Source: Apiospora phragmitis (Eukaryota > Ascomycota > Sordariomycetes > Amphisphaeriales > Apiosporaceae). Taken from it: DNA of 64,000 nt. Location of the stretch: NCBI GenBank assembly GCA_038363925.1, contig JAQQWL010000001.1, forward strand, positions 372,001-436,000, in the 5' to 3' direction. Position numbers and translations under genes: made by a program. This document shows positions 23,387 to 34,624 of this stretch, piece by piece. How positions within the stretch are numbered: position 1 is the stretch's first letter; each line of letters opens with the position of its first letter. A model generated the notes under the pieces. The model did no database searches. It was not told the origin of the DNA and saw only the letters and a program-made list of their open reading frames with translations.

Positions 23387-24834
23387 TCACTGCTGAATAT
23401 TCTGTGGAATTACCATCTTCGCCTTCATGGGGGCCAACTCGGAGCTCTTGGCCCACGCGCCGTCGGGCTTCTGGCGGTAGCACATGAGCTTGCCCTCGTC
23501 GCCGACGCTGCCCAGGATCTGGCCTTCGTCGTCGAAGCCGACGCGCCAGACGGGCGAGCGGTGGTCGCCGTGCCGCGTCATGTTCTCGAGCTTGCACAGC
23601 TCGCGCACCGCGTGGGCGACCTGGCCGGGCTGGCCGAGGTACTTGCGCTCGCCCTGGGTGCCCGACTTGTCGATCTCGGCCCGGATCCCGGAGTGGTGCG
23701 CCTGCGCCTGCGCCTGGGCGGCCCGCGACGAATGCGTGGCCAAGGTCGCTGTCGCCGGCGCCGCCGACGTCGAGCTGGGTCGGGACTCCTCGTGCGTGCC
23801 CTTTCCGAGCACGTCGGACACGCGCCAGCTCTTGCCGTCGTTGGGGGAGAGGGTGTATCGAGGCGAAACACTCGGACGTGGCCGTCCTGGCACGCGGTGG
23901 CGATCATGTCGTAGCCCCGAAAGTTTCCGGGAGCCCAGGCTACATCGCGGACCAGCCCCTTGTGTCCAGTGATCTCGACAGCTTGATAGAACTCCCGGGC
24001 GCGTGTTGCAGCGCCAAAGGAGCCAGCAATTGTCTCGCGCGTCCGGTAGACTCTGGCTGTCGTTAAGCCAGAAACCACAAGTGCCAGCGCATCAATTGGC
24101 ACGCCTGCTCTCAGAGCCGTGTAACAAGGCTCGGGGTTGGGGTCGAACCGGACCTTGAAGCACGTCTCCTCGCCGCGGCTGGGTTTGGGCAGAGCCTGGA
24201 ACTCATCAATAGCCGTATAGTCGGCCAAAGTCTCCGGTTCCTCGCTTTCAAAAACAGATAGCTTCCCGTCAGCCGCCAGGAGCGCAAAGTATGTGTGTCG
24301 CGTGTCTTCGTTATGCTTGATCGAGAAAGATCGATAAGGCGATTTGGGCGATCGGGTCTCGTAGGCTGCTTTGCCCGTCGCACTGAACCGCCGGCCCGGT
24401 GGTGCGGAGTTATCCTCCGTCCAGAGCTTGAAGTGTCCTTCAATGCCCAGCGAGGCCAGAAGGTTAGGATATACGGTCGGTGGGAGCCATTGAAGCTAAT
24501 AAACACGGGGTATGTCAGCATAGTTAATCGGGACCTGGGCTGGAAGAGCAAGTTGGCGGGCGCAAGGAGCTTGCTGACACCTCCAAATAGATAGATATAC
24601 TTCTAGTATTTCTGAGCCATGGGCTGACCAGTGATCGCAAAGACGCCATATTCCGTCCTTGTGTCGGTTGAAGACGCGAATTTTGCCGTCGACTGAACCT
24701 GTTGCGCAGCGATCTCCATAGGCATTGAATGCGACAGCTTGGACAATGTCATGATTGCCATGGGCGATCAGATGGAAAGCTGGGTTCTCTTGTGGTGGAG
24801 GGGGCGCTCCATCCAAGACAGGAGTCGAAGGCAT
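23387..24834 (-). CDS. SEH1: Nucleoporin SEH1 (WD40), one frameshift
   Basis: Exon 1 24834-24601, intron 24496-24600, exon 2 24495-23387. A WD40 propeller protein: AHGNHDIVQAVAFNAYGDRC ATGSxDGKIRVF for the first blade, then DHWSAHGSEILELQWLPPTV, LASLGIEGHFKLWTED, SPYRSFSIKHNEDTRHTYFA and HKGLVRDVAWAPGNFRGYDM with ATACQDGHVRVF. The blade order and these signatures match SEH1, which belongs to the Nup84/Y complex of the nuclear pore and to the SEA/GATOR complex at the vacuole. At a run of five G on the + strand (23843-23847) the frame changes by the equivalent of one missing base, joining RLDTPSP to NDGKSWRV. The C-terminal blade (WRVGFDDEGQILGSVGDEGK) then reads to TGA at 23387. The run length suggests a homopolymer sequencing error. 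Confidence 0.9.
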
Positions 24835-25281
24835 GGTAGAACACTACACCGGCTCCCGCTGTTGCATCCTTACTTGATTCCAATTCGCAAGAAGCTCATC
24901 AATCAGAAAGGAATTGAAGCTCTACCTGGATCGCGGGGCACACCACCAGCAGGCGCATGGGATGGGAGAGGAGCTCACATTAGAGATAACATCGCTTATT
25001 AGCTTATCGCTTATCAATAAGTAACTTGGCTTTCTTGCATAAATGTCCTCAAGGGTACCTGTAACTCGTGTTAAAGCCATCCAGTGTTAAAGTAATCACA
25101 ATCTCATATCCGCCTATATTAAAGTGTTTCTGTGAGGTAGTTTTCGAGATGGTGAGGTCAAAAAGGGGAATATGTATATCATCATTCATTGCCTCTTATG
25201 TATCGTTTGCTATCCCTTAACGTCTGAAGTACGTTACTCAACATGGTGATCACACGACTGCCTGGGTACTTCCGTTTCGTT
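24835..25281. other. Intergenic between SEH1 and nicotianamine synthase
   Basis: SEH1 promoter side and the 3' end of the nicotianamine synthase gene. An AT-rich patch near 25000-25200 but no repeat unit or gene. Confidence 0.5.
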
Positions 25282-26408
25282 TCACCTGACTCTAGTTACA
25301 ATCACCGAGTTAACCACCTTCCCGTACGGATGAACAACGAGCGCGACTTCTAACTTGCTGCGAAGGCTAGAAGTGGTCGCATCGAATTCCTAGGTTAGGG
25401 GCATCGTCAGCACTCATGAGTCTTGTCATCGGTACATCGTTCCTTGGCTGGACTCACTGGATACAAACACCTTCGCAAGCCCCAACTGCTTCGGATGACC
25501 AGCAAGGCTCCAGGGCGCATCCTTGCTGTGATGCTCAGGAGTATATGTTCCTTCTCGGATTGCGTTACCCCTACCAGAGCAGCCAAGTAGACGACGTCGC
25601 AGCTGCTGAGATTCAGGGATTGGGAGTCGGCGTCGCCGCAGTAGTGTCCATCTCTTCCTTTGGGATCCCGAGCCTGGTGATAAGGTGGGACGCTGCTGCG
25701 ACGGCCTTCTCATCGCGATCGACATTGATTATCATCGGGTCCTGATGGTGGTCTTTTGGCGGTACGGATCTGGACAGCGCGTCTTCTTTCAATGCTTTCA
25801 ATAGGCATATAGGCGTCAGTGGAAGAGGCCCCGAGCCCACAAAGGCAATCTTCTGTGGACGTGCGAGGCCTGCCGAGCGCAGAGTGCATAGCTCAAGTCG
25901 CGTGAGCTCTTCGTAGTTGCCATAGTAGGGAAATGTCTCTAGTAAACACTGTGCTTCGGTCGGGTCTTGTCCCTGGGCAATATGGCGGGCCCAGTGAGAC
26001 TCGAGACAGCTTTCGGCTTGGGAACACAGGTTCTGTAGCGATGGCAGGATGGCTTGGAGTTTGCAGCTCGCAAGAACCTATGGTTCGCAAGGTCAGCATC
26101 TGACGAACCATAGATCGTCAGGCAGTCTCATTCACCTGAGAAACAGTATCCGCGTCGCGAATCTCGCAGCACTGGACTACGAGGTCGCCAAAGAGACTGT
26201 TGGTGGTCTCGCTGGGGCGCAGATCCGTCAGTGCCTGCAATTTCGTATGTATGCCGACAACCTTGTTGACAATCGATGTGGCATCCCCAGGTGAGGTAGA
26301 TGAGCAGGCCATATGCTCACAGCCCCTCTCGGTCTCGCCTGGTATCAGAGTGTGGAGGTCACGTGCCTTCTCCTGGGAAATACCAGCCCAAGCTAACAAT
26401 CGAGACAT
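25282..26408 (-). CDS. Nicotianamine synthase (fungal), one frameshift
   Basis: Condenses S-adenosylmethionine aminocarboxypropyl groups to make nicotianamine-type metal chelators. Exon 1 26408-26136 carries IVNKVVGIHTKLQALTDLRP and NSLFGDLVVQC, the N-terminal helical segment of the family. Exon 2 26077-25458 carries LLETFPYYGNYEELTRLEL, the SAM-binding start KIAFVGSGPLPLTPICLL, NVDRDEKAVAAASHL, then after a frame change CDVVYLAALVG and RMRPGALLVIRS. Exon 3 25389-25282 gives EFDATTSSLRSKLEVALVVH and GKVVNSVIVTR to TGA. Introns are 58 and 67 bases with good sites. The frame change near 25630-25640 (MDTTA to GDADSQSLNL) equals one missing base. Total length about 330 aa, usual for nicotianamine synthases, which are best known in plants but occur in some filamentous ascomycetes. 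Confidence 0.92.
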
Positions 26409-28001
26409 GACTAGGCTCAGTTATCCAACGGCGCACCTGACGGTTCTTTCCTCTGATAACCTTGATGGCTGTTGTTTGTTCTCCAGGCCTGGCTAGTTGT
26501 CCAGTATGGTATCTTAGTTACGCAAATAGGTTGGTCTCTAGCGGGACAAGTTTTCCTCCATGAATGTCAAGAAATTAGGGGCAAGGATCATCGACGATTA
26601 TATAGATTGATGAATGAATGAATACTTTCAAGAGTCATAGGGACGCAATGAGATAGGACTCACAATATCAATCAGTATTGTTTGTGCGTGTGTTGATGTT
26701 TACGATGCTTGTGGCCCTGGGCTTGTGGCACCGGGCAGCCAACAAGGTTCTTAGATCCATCAGCTAGCATTCCGGGCTCTGACAACTCCCACTCACACCA
26801 AAGTAGGAAGGTGTCCATGCTTGTCATATACAAACCCGTTTATTCAAGTGGATACGCTGACCTATAAGACGAAGGATATTTCCAACTTTCCCGTCAAGTG
26901 CGGCCCGAACCCAGTGATAGGGGTAGCCCGACATGGAACCCTTGGCACGCCGCACGGCGATCCATAATGGGAAGACGACATGGCATAATAACAATTCATT
27001 ACCACGATACAACCTTACCTGTTTTAAGCTTTTTATATTAATTTCAGCTCAGGCGCGGTTGACGCTAGCAATACCAGTAAGGTTAAATGGCAGCATTATG
27101 GTCAAGAGCCCAGGCGTTCCACGGTTTTCAAGAAGAATGCACCTCCCTTCGCTTTGTCATTTCGGGTCCCGATTAGTCCTGGGAAGCGGGAGATGGAAGA
27201 ACTGCCTACGTCTGTCGGTGATGTGCGTTTTGTTGAAAAAGCCACGATTCTCCTTAGGGGAGGCTGTCGTGCCGGTAGCTGTAGAGCACCACCAAGGCGG
27301 AGACGGCGCCGCGACATAGCTGACCCGATATCAACAACCAATGCTTTGTAATCTTACCTAGCCAGCTTCTCATGATGAACCTAAAGGTTGGGGTATTGCT
27401 GGTATCACAAATGACTGTTGCGTTGCATCCCGCAGACTGACCTATCCATCACCTTGATCATCAGGGGCAACTTATCGTGTTTTCAGGTAATCCATGATTT
27501 CTAGATCTCTATAAGTCAAGGACATTGTTTTTCTGTGGAAACATCAGTGACTTGGCGCATTCAAACATGGTTCTAAATGCAGATTCAAGGTCTAGGACTG
27601 ATATCTCGCCCAAGTCACAATAGAAACTGAAGTATCGAAGTATCTCTACTCTCTAAGTTGTACTAGTTAGCGGTCAAGAGGACTCATACCAGTATTACTA
27701 TAAAATCGGCGACACTAAGTAACGTAAAGGGGGTTAATATTATACAAATTATTGTGCGGGTGTTGTATTTATGCCTTCATAATACATGCTTCGACAGAAA
27801 TGCCCTAATACTCTTTTGAGTTTCAATCCTTTGAAAGAACAGTACGTGAAACTGCAATGTACGATTACAGCTCGATCTTATTTCCATGAGTTATTGCCCA
27901 TCAGCCATACCTATTTATGTTCACAATCCCCTTGTCCTCATCGACATCCAGAACCTCCTTATGGGAAACGAATGCATATCTCCTGCCAAGAAACTACATA
28001 T
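26409..28001. other. Intergenic, no convincing gene
   Basis: Promoter side of the nicotianamine synthase gene and 3' side of the STAND gene. Short frames on both strands (for example 26933-27351) have no recognisable domain. Confidence 0.4.
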
Positions 28002-31000
28002 TTATCTTCCCATAGTCTCCAAGGGAGGTGGTAGTACGTTTTCAGTATGGGGGCTTTTGCCGCCGTTGAGGCCGTCCAAGAGATGTTGAAAATGGTTTGA
28101 GTGTCCAGGGAGGACCATGGGCAGAAAGTCACATAGGTGAAGAACACCCCCAAGCTTCTTAATAGCCTGTAGCAATGGGGCAGTATCCCTACAATGGCTC
28201 ACCGATGTCAGACGTTGGACGTTCCCTGCCATTGACCAGTTTTGGTCGTGATGATACGACTGTTCGAATCCTCCGAATTGCACGATAATACGAAACGTAA
28301 AACAGTAATCAAATACACTCACCTGACAAACCAGAGGGGCACTTCCCATTTTTTCCTTGAACGTCGTGTTGTCGCCCATTCCCACGAATGCTGAGGTATG
28401 TCAGTGCCGGAGAAAAGTCGAAAGCAGGTCCACCCATCTCGAGGCGTAAGCCAAGGGACTTGAACATCCTCCGAAGCCCTTTTCAGGGTTATTATCTCCA
28501 TGTTAGGGTCGGCACCGTTTCGAAGGAAATGGTCTATGATCCAAACTAGTGTGGTGTCTTTTTCTTCGGTTCTGCCCCAGAATGGCATAAGGAACACTTT
28601 TGCTAGAGCGTTTTGCCATAGAGTCCATCTCGGTTGTATATTCGCCATACGACGTATAGGCGCTATACATGACAGGTCTTCGAATTTGTCGTATGCAATG
28701 TTCAAATCACACCCTAAATGTAGAAGATGCGACATGACGCAAGTGTATGTTCGAGCTGAGCTCAAGGCGTAAGGCCCATATTACAAGTTGACTGGGGGTT
28801 TCTAAATCGTCTGGGGGCCATTCGTAGTTATCATGTAGCAGGTAAGCAAACCTCTGAGCTTCGAGATTTGGTTCTGCTCTAGCTGATGATGACAACCCCC
28901 GTTTGTCAAGCCAGTCGCAGTATTCGTGGTAGCCCAATGATAGGCTTGGGAGCACAAGATTAGAGGTTGTGATGGTAGCAGTTAACTTGTCATCAGTAGA
29001 GGAATCGTACAAACCGTCGATTCTATGCAGAAATTTCCAAAACTGCGTTTTTCTTGCATGATCCTCGAGAAAACTTGAGTGGAGCAATCTGTAGAATTTC
29101 CGCGCTGTAGTGAGCATGGTTTCAGTGTCTTTGTCTGTGATGAATGGATTCTGATGGAATAACTCAGCAAAACTCCAGCTAAAGCTTTGTGATGTGTTGT
29201 ACTTGATGAATGAGAGAAAAGCGTTCATTGAGGCCTGAAACGGGTCGAATGCCGCGCTGAATTGGTTCATCAAGGCGTTGGCATAACCTGTGTACAGAAA
29301 TTCCACAATGGAACGATGGGTCAAGACGACATGCATGTGCTTTGAGCATCCTGTATCTTCCGTTGGATGGTTCTTGAACGCTGAGCAGGCCTTTGCACTG
29401 AGGCTGAGTTAACACCCAAATGTGTATCTTAAGTGACAGAAACATCTTGTACTGGACATCTAAGGCATTTAATGCCGTTGGGCAACGATAAAAAAGCACA
29501 TTGCAGGTCCAATAATTCACTTACCCTGCCATATACCTTCCTGCGTAAGTCCTGGATAGATCTTTCGGGGTCCTTGTCGTAACCAAAAGCTCTCTCCCAC
29601 AGCTCTGCTTCTGTGAGATCTAGCGAAGATAGCTCCACTAGGCTTAGACTCGCAGGTTGTATGAAATGGAACGCAGGCGTTGGCATTTTTTCAATGCCCT
29701 CATTCACGCTTTGCAGATACACAACCCATTTTAAGATCGAGAAGGTGTATATGCGATCGGCTGGATGAACAAAATCGAGTAATTGCTTGAATAAGGCCTC
29801 CAGCTCCGTTGGGCAATGCTCGATTCTCTCAATCAAATCAGAGACATTGTCGCCAGAAATCAAGCCGTCCTCGATCGATCCAAGGATGAGAGACACCCAG
29901 AGGAAAACCCCTTCGGCCTTTTTCACAATTATTCGCTGGATTCCCTCCATTTCAAAAAAGTCCAAGCCTAGACGTCCAGAGATGTGGTCGAGACTATGGC
30001 TGACTGATTTGCGGATGTCTCTTTCGGTTAACAAATGCAGTTGTATCGTTGGGTAAACCGAGAGGTATTCCTGGAATATGCTGTATTCGCGACTCGAGAC
30101 ACAAAGTTTGACGTGTTTGGGATATGCCTTCATCCAGCTATTCAGCTCCTGTAACAGCTCAACTTGTCTTCCTTCAAACTCGTCGAGGCCATCAATAAAG
30201 AAGGCAAGTTTATAATAAGGAGTTCGTAGAGTCCCTTCAAGGATATTGCGGAACCCGCGAAGGATATCACGATGCTCGAAAGCAATAGGCAGTATTGCTG
30301 TTGCTGAATCGGTCATGTCCCACAGTTCAGGAAATGCGATCGGAATCAAGTCTGGTGAACCTTCCAGCGTTGAGTAAAGCAATCCACGAAGCAACCCCTG
30401 TGTGGACTTTTGTGCTGCAGTTCCCGGTTTCCAAAAAAAGAACTTCCCCTAGTGCGAGCTTTCTGCCACTTGCCCAGACGCCTAAACGCTTGGTCGGGCC
30501 CTCATGCAGACAGATGTGCTTCACGAGCGTTGATTTGCTTGCACCAGGCTTTCCAGTTATCCAAAAGGCACTGCCTTCATGTTCTAGCCATGATGTAAAC
30601 TCATTTCGCGCTTTCGCCAGTGACAGGTCAATTTCATCAATTGATGAATCACCCCAAAGATTGCTGGAGCTCGAGAACATAGACTCAACTTCGTCATCGC
30701 TGTGCACCAAGCTTGCTGTGCTATCAGAGACTGACTTAGGACTGTCCTCTTCATCTCCATCTTCATTTAACAACCAATCGAATGTCTCTTGGTGGGCATC
30801 CGCGACAAGATCAAATCGTTCATGCACCTCCGGAAACTTGACTAGGTTCAAGATCGATGTCTGTCTGACTCTTTTCAGGGCTTTATCCATGCGATTGACG
30901 AATGACTTGATCAGCTCAGAAATGTCTTCGCCGACATAATGAGCTGCTAAGGTTGGCTGGAGCTGATTGAGAGAGGTTCGAAGAGCCAGGACTTCGCTCT

Positions 31001-31523
31001 GCAATGCATGTCCGCTCTCAGAGATCTTTCTCAGCTTTTCACCTGTTTCCAGCCTTTTTAAAGCAATCATCAGCAAGGTCCCAAGATATCTGCAGGAGGA
31101 AGTACAAAGTTCAGACAGGCCTTACCTCGTTAAGTCGACCAATTCCAGGTTTAGCTGGCTCCTGCAACGCTCCAGTTTCGCTTCGAGCTCGGCGTTGCCA
31201 CGTTTCTTATACTCGCTCCGTATCACCGCTTTGAAGCTCTGCCACTTCGAGTTTGGGCCTCTGGGTTTCATCCTCGAGAGCTCTTCCATGAGGCGCTGCG
31301 ATAGGCCGACGCAGTCGGTGGCAAGGTTATCCAGTCCCCCATAGCCAATCGGTTGCTGTACCAGTTTGTCTGCGACACCTTTCAATCGTGCGGTATCTCT
31401 CTTCAAGTCAGGGTCCACAACACCATCTTTTCGAAGCTTGTTGATCTGATTCAATATCTTGAAGCCGTACTCTATGAACTGGCATATATTTGCCGCGGTG
31501 CTGAGAGCGATGAAACCGTCCAT
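28002..31523 (-). CDS. STAND P-loop NTPase (NLR-like), several frame breaks
   Basis: Start ATG 31523. The first block (31523-31122) is a helical N-terminal domain (MDGFIALSTAANICQFIEYG) of the kind that precedes NTPase domains in fungal NLR-like proteins. The second block contains a P-loop, TGKPGASKST (30541-30570), and across a frame change at a run of seven A (30433-30439, + strand) the motif FWKPGTAAQKS with GLLRGLLYS. Walker B is AFFIDGLDEF (30179-30206). Then come sensor and winged-helix-like parts (SSREYSIFQEYLSVYP, a LTERDI motif), a THRSIVEFL motif and a repeat-poor C-terminal region with ankyrin-like pieces (SHLLHLGCDLN, LRNGADPNMEI). Frames change again near 29430, 28770 and 28390, and the first junction would need a 36-base intron, so the exact structure is unresolved. 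It may be a pseudogene or an error-rich assembly of an intact allorecognition/immune-type gene. Confidence 0.7.
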
Positions 31524-31891
31524 TCTGGCCACAGTCGGCCTCGAGGATCAGATGGGGGAGAACGGAGATCAAATCGTCAAATGTGGCTTCTCGTGGAAGG
31601 CAATGCCGAGATTCGGATGAGAAAAGGACTCAGCGGGCTACTATGAAGCTTCTGGACGGCCGCAAAAAAGACATCAGGCAGACATGTAGCATTGGTTGGT
31701 GAAGCTCGAACACTGCCTCTCCTCGCCTCAATCATTATTGCATTAGTCGCTATCCAACCACCACTCAGGGGTTTCTAGTACACCTTCCTACGGCGCGTAC
31801 TCGGGCCCAGTTACCGTCTTTCCACCTTCCCCAGCACGTTCTTTGCCCAACACTCAAAGAGAAGGCAAATGGACAGAGTGGCAGGGCTGCC
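31524..31891. other. Intergenic
   Basis: STAND gene promoter side and the 3' end of the small mitochondrial protein gene. Nothing recognised. Confidence 0.5.
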
Positions 31892-32296
31892 TTAGATATA
31901 TCGGAACATGTTGTTCTTCACGCTCCGTTTCATCGAGACTGGCTGCCCATCCTCGTACTCGACGCCAGCCGACCCTCCATCCCCGGAAATGCCCGACATC
32001 TTCTTCATCATCTCCGCATCGAGTTCCGCCACCGTCTTCGTGTGGTTTGCGTGTTTGGGCTCAGCCTTCTCATGACTGCTTGTAGCCGCGTTCTTCTGCG
32101 GCTGCTCTTCTGCCTTGGAGTTGCTGCTGGTGCTGCTCCTGGATGACCCCGACTGGGCCTGTGAAGAGTCTAGCGTGCTGATCGTCGTACTGAATTGTCT
32201 AGCTGCGACCGGAGTGACGTAAGGCGAAGGCCTGAAAATGGAGGGGACAACGGTGTCAATTGCCTTTGAACGAACCCTAGAAACCTGAGTGGCCAT
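31892..32296 (-). CDS. Small conserved protein, probably mitochondrial
   Basis: A single-exon frame of 134 aa from ATG 32296 (MATQVSRVRSKAIDTV). The N-terminus is basic and hydroxylated with RQFSTTIST, a typical mitochondrial presequence with likely cleavage near residue 35. The middle is Ser/Gln/Lys-rich and disordered. The C-terminus holds what looks like the functional part: TVAELDAEMMKKMSGISGDG, then EYEDGQPVSMKRSVKNNMFR. I have seen this kind of tail in short uncharacterised ascomycete proteins but know no function. No domain name is offered. The frame is intact and codon use resembles neighbouring genes. Confidence 0.7.
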   Translation of the reverse strand: MATQVSRVRSKAIDTVVPSIFRPSPYVTPVAARQFSTTISTLDSSQAQSGSSRSSTSSNSKAEEQPQKNAATSSHEKAEPKHANHTKTVAELDAEMMKKMSGISGDGGSAGVEYEDGQPVSMKRSVKNNMFRYI

Positions 32297-33001
32297 GATG
32301 ATAGTGGTTTGGTGATATGAGATGAGGTTGCAATTGAGTAACCTATGTGATATTAGGCCAACGTAACGATCCGTTGTTTTGCCGCCCTGTTGCTGTGACG
32401 TCATCGACCCAATTGAAGCCCTAATGACGGCACGGTGAGCAAACCTTGCTAGTGTCCTACTATAAATAAACTCTATAAAATGCTTTACTTACCTAATGGA
32501 GTATAAGTATATCTGATCCCGAATGTATAACAAGTCGGATGCTAAGACAGCGTGATTATATCTTCAATCTCTTGAGATAGTGAATATCACAAACCCTTGG
32601 GCGCCCCCTTAAAGATGTCGACATGCATGCCAAATTCGAGCATACTTATATAAAGCGGACGAAACAGCACAGTTGGAAATTATATCAAATTATACAAGAG
32701 GCCTCTTTCTAATCCGGGCAGATTCTATGCTCCCAGCTGGTCATACATGTGAAACACATCCATCGCGACGTCATGATGCGAAACTCCTAAAACGCCACGC
32801 CACGACCCCCTTTTCCACCGGTCCTCTGGTTTTCTTTCTATCTCTCCTCGCGGGCTCTATAACCGCGATTTCAGAAACGGCCAGATGCTCTCTATCACTC
32901 TCATGTCTATAATTAATCGGTAGCAACGTCGCTCATTATCGCATGTTCGTTTGTGTGCGTGTGTCATGGGGCGCTTTTTCGTTTCTTCTTTGTTTTCAGT
33001 T
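32297..33001. other. Intergenic
   Basis: Promoter side of the small mitochondrial protein gene and 3' side of the GT90 gene. A GT-rich patch near 32940-32970. No gene seen. Confidence 0.5.
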
Positions 33002-34624
33002 TTACTCCGGCTCTTCGTCCTTGATATTGTCCTCGACGAGGAAGCCGTGCTCGAAGCTCTTCTCCTGCCGGAAGGCGAAGCGCTCCCAGCTGACGCCGCG
33101 CCGCTTGCGCGACTCGTCGCGGTGGACGTAGTGGGTGCGCGGCTCGAAGTCCATGACGGCGCGCCAGGCGCGGAACAGGCGGCGCCAGTAGCAGGCCTCG
33201 GCGGCGGGCGTGAGGTAGCGGTCGCGGAAGACGCGGACGCTCTCGGCCGCGATGGCGCGCGTGCGCTCCGGGTCGGCGAGGAGCGCCTCCATCTGGGGCA
33301 CGAGGTCGGACCAGTTGCGCTGCACCTGCACGTAGTTCTGGCTGGGGCCCGACGCCACCAGCAGCGGGTAGTAATGCGCCGCGTAGCTCAGCTCGTGCAC
33401 GACCGGCACGCTGTCGCACACGTGCAGGTACCGCAGCCGCCCGCTCCACGAGTTGCCCTCGGTGTGCGCCACGTACTGGTACTTGCAGAAGTCCTGCATC
33501 GCGAGCAGGTCCTTGCGGTCGTGCCAGTCGATCGGCTTCACGTCGCTCCACGACTTGCCCGCCGCCGCCTTGACGAGCGCCCGCCGCAGCTCGCCGTTCT
33601 GCGCGAAGCTGCCGCGCCACGCGAGCTTCTGCGGCTTGTCGTACCACTCCCGGGTGTAGTTGGCCTCGAGCTCGGCCACGTCCTCGCGGAACTGCACGAA
33701 GGAGGCGACGCCGTCGTCGGGGTAGGACCAGCCGTCGAAGTCGGGCATGGCCCAGTGCCATGGGTTATCCTTGTGGCGAGCCCATGTCCAGCGGATGCGC
33801 TCTTTGTTATGCTCGCCCTCCTGTGCGATGTCCTCAATGTCGAAGGTGAACTCGATGTTGGGGATCTGGTGGCGCGCATCTGGCATCGAGGAGATGGCGC
33901 GGTACATGTTCGCGAGAGCGGCCAGACCTCGAGAACGATCCGGTTCCCCGCGAACTTCTTTGATGATATATAGCTGTTGCGGCTCTGTAAGACTTGTGCC
34001 CACGTACAACATGAAAACACCATTTCAAGCGCAGGGGCTGACTTACCTCTCCATCGAGGATCATACACTGGAATTCACCATGCGTGCGCCCGTCGTACGA
34101 GCCTTTTCTGTCGACGTGGACATCCTTCTCCTTGATTGTCCGGTTCAACTTCAACAAGTGATCACGGGCCCGGTATATCTCTTGGTATAGGAGCGGGAAA
34201 GCAATCTGGTTCCACAACGTCGTCAGTCATGCGTTTCCCCGAAAACAAAAGCAAGGAAGGACAAGAACAAGATTCCGAAAGATGGACTGCCAGACTTGCG
34301 TTTCGTTGCATCACATGAGATATCAGGTGGACTTACGTCACATTGCTCGTCCGACAAGCCGTAGTTCAGGTCGTCTCGACCGACAACAAAAGTCCATTCC
34401 GGCTCTTTCTCCTTCTCCTTTCCCCCCTCCTTTTCTTGTATCCTCTCACCTTCGTGGGGAAGCGAGACGGGAAGCGGGGTGACCGATTGCAGGTCGGTGT
34501 GGCGCTGATGAGATAGGTAGGAAAGCGTCACAACGACAAGGACCGTGAGAACGAGCCATAGCAGCCGACGCTTGAACAAGTCAGGCGATGACTTGCTCAT
34601 AGCGAAGGCTCCTTGGGTAGCCAT
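33002..34624 (-). CDS. Glycosyltransferase family 90 (CAP10-like), type II membrane protein
   Basis: Three exons: 34624-34337, 34205-34047 and 33982-33002, about 475 aa. Introns begin GTAAGT; the third exon is taken from the AG inside ACAGAG because only that keeps phase (PQQLYIIKEVRGEP). The N-terminus is cytosolic and basic (SSPDLFKRR), then one signal anchor (LLWLVLTVLVVVTLSYL), then a charged stalk. The lumenal domain has the CAP10/GT90 landmarks: DLNYGLSDEQCD, LLYQEIYRARD, PNIEFTFDIEDIA, the FDGWSYPDDGVASF block, KLAWRGSF (acceptor/donor site region), the KYQYVAHTEGNSWSGRLRYL motif, then SDLVPQMEALLADPER. It is expected to transfer xylose or a similar sugar in the Golgi, as for Cryptococcus CAP10 relatives. 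The substrate is not known. The frame is unbroken. Confidence 0.9.

Noticed and set aside
28180..28285. B-box-like GTTCGAATCC on the + strand
   Set aside because: No matching A-box or stems; it lies antisense to the STAND gene.
33002..33973. Long + strand frame (340 codons) opposite the GT90 gene
   Set aside because: Mirror frame of a strongly biased coding strand; the minus strand has all conserved motifs.
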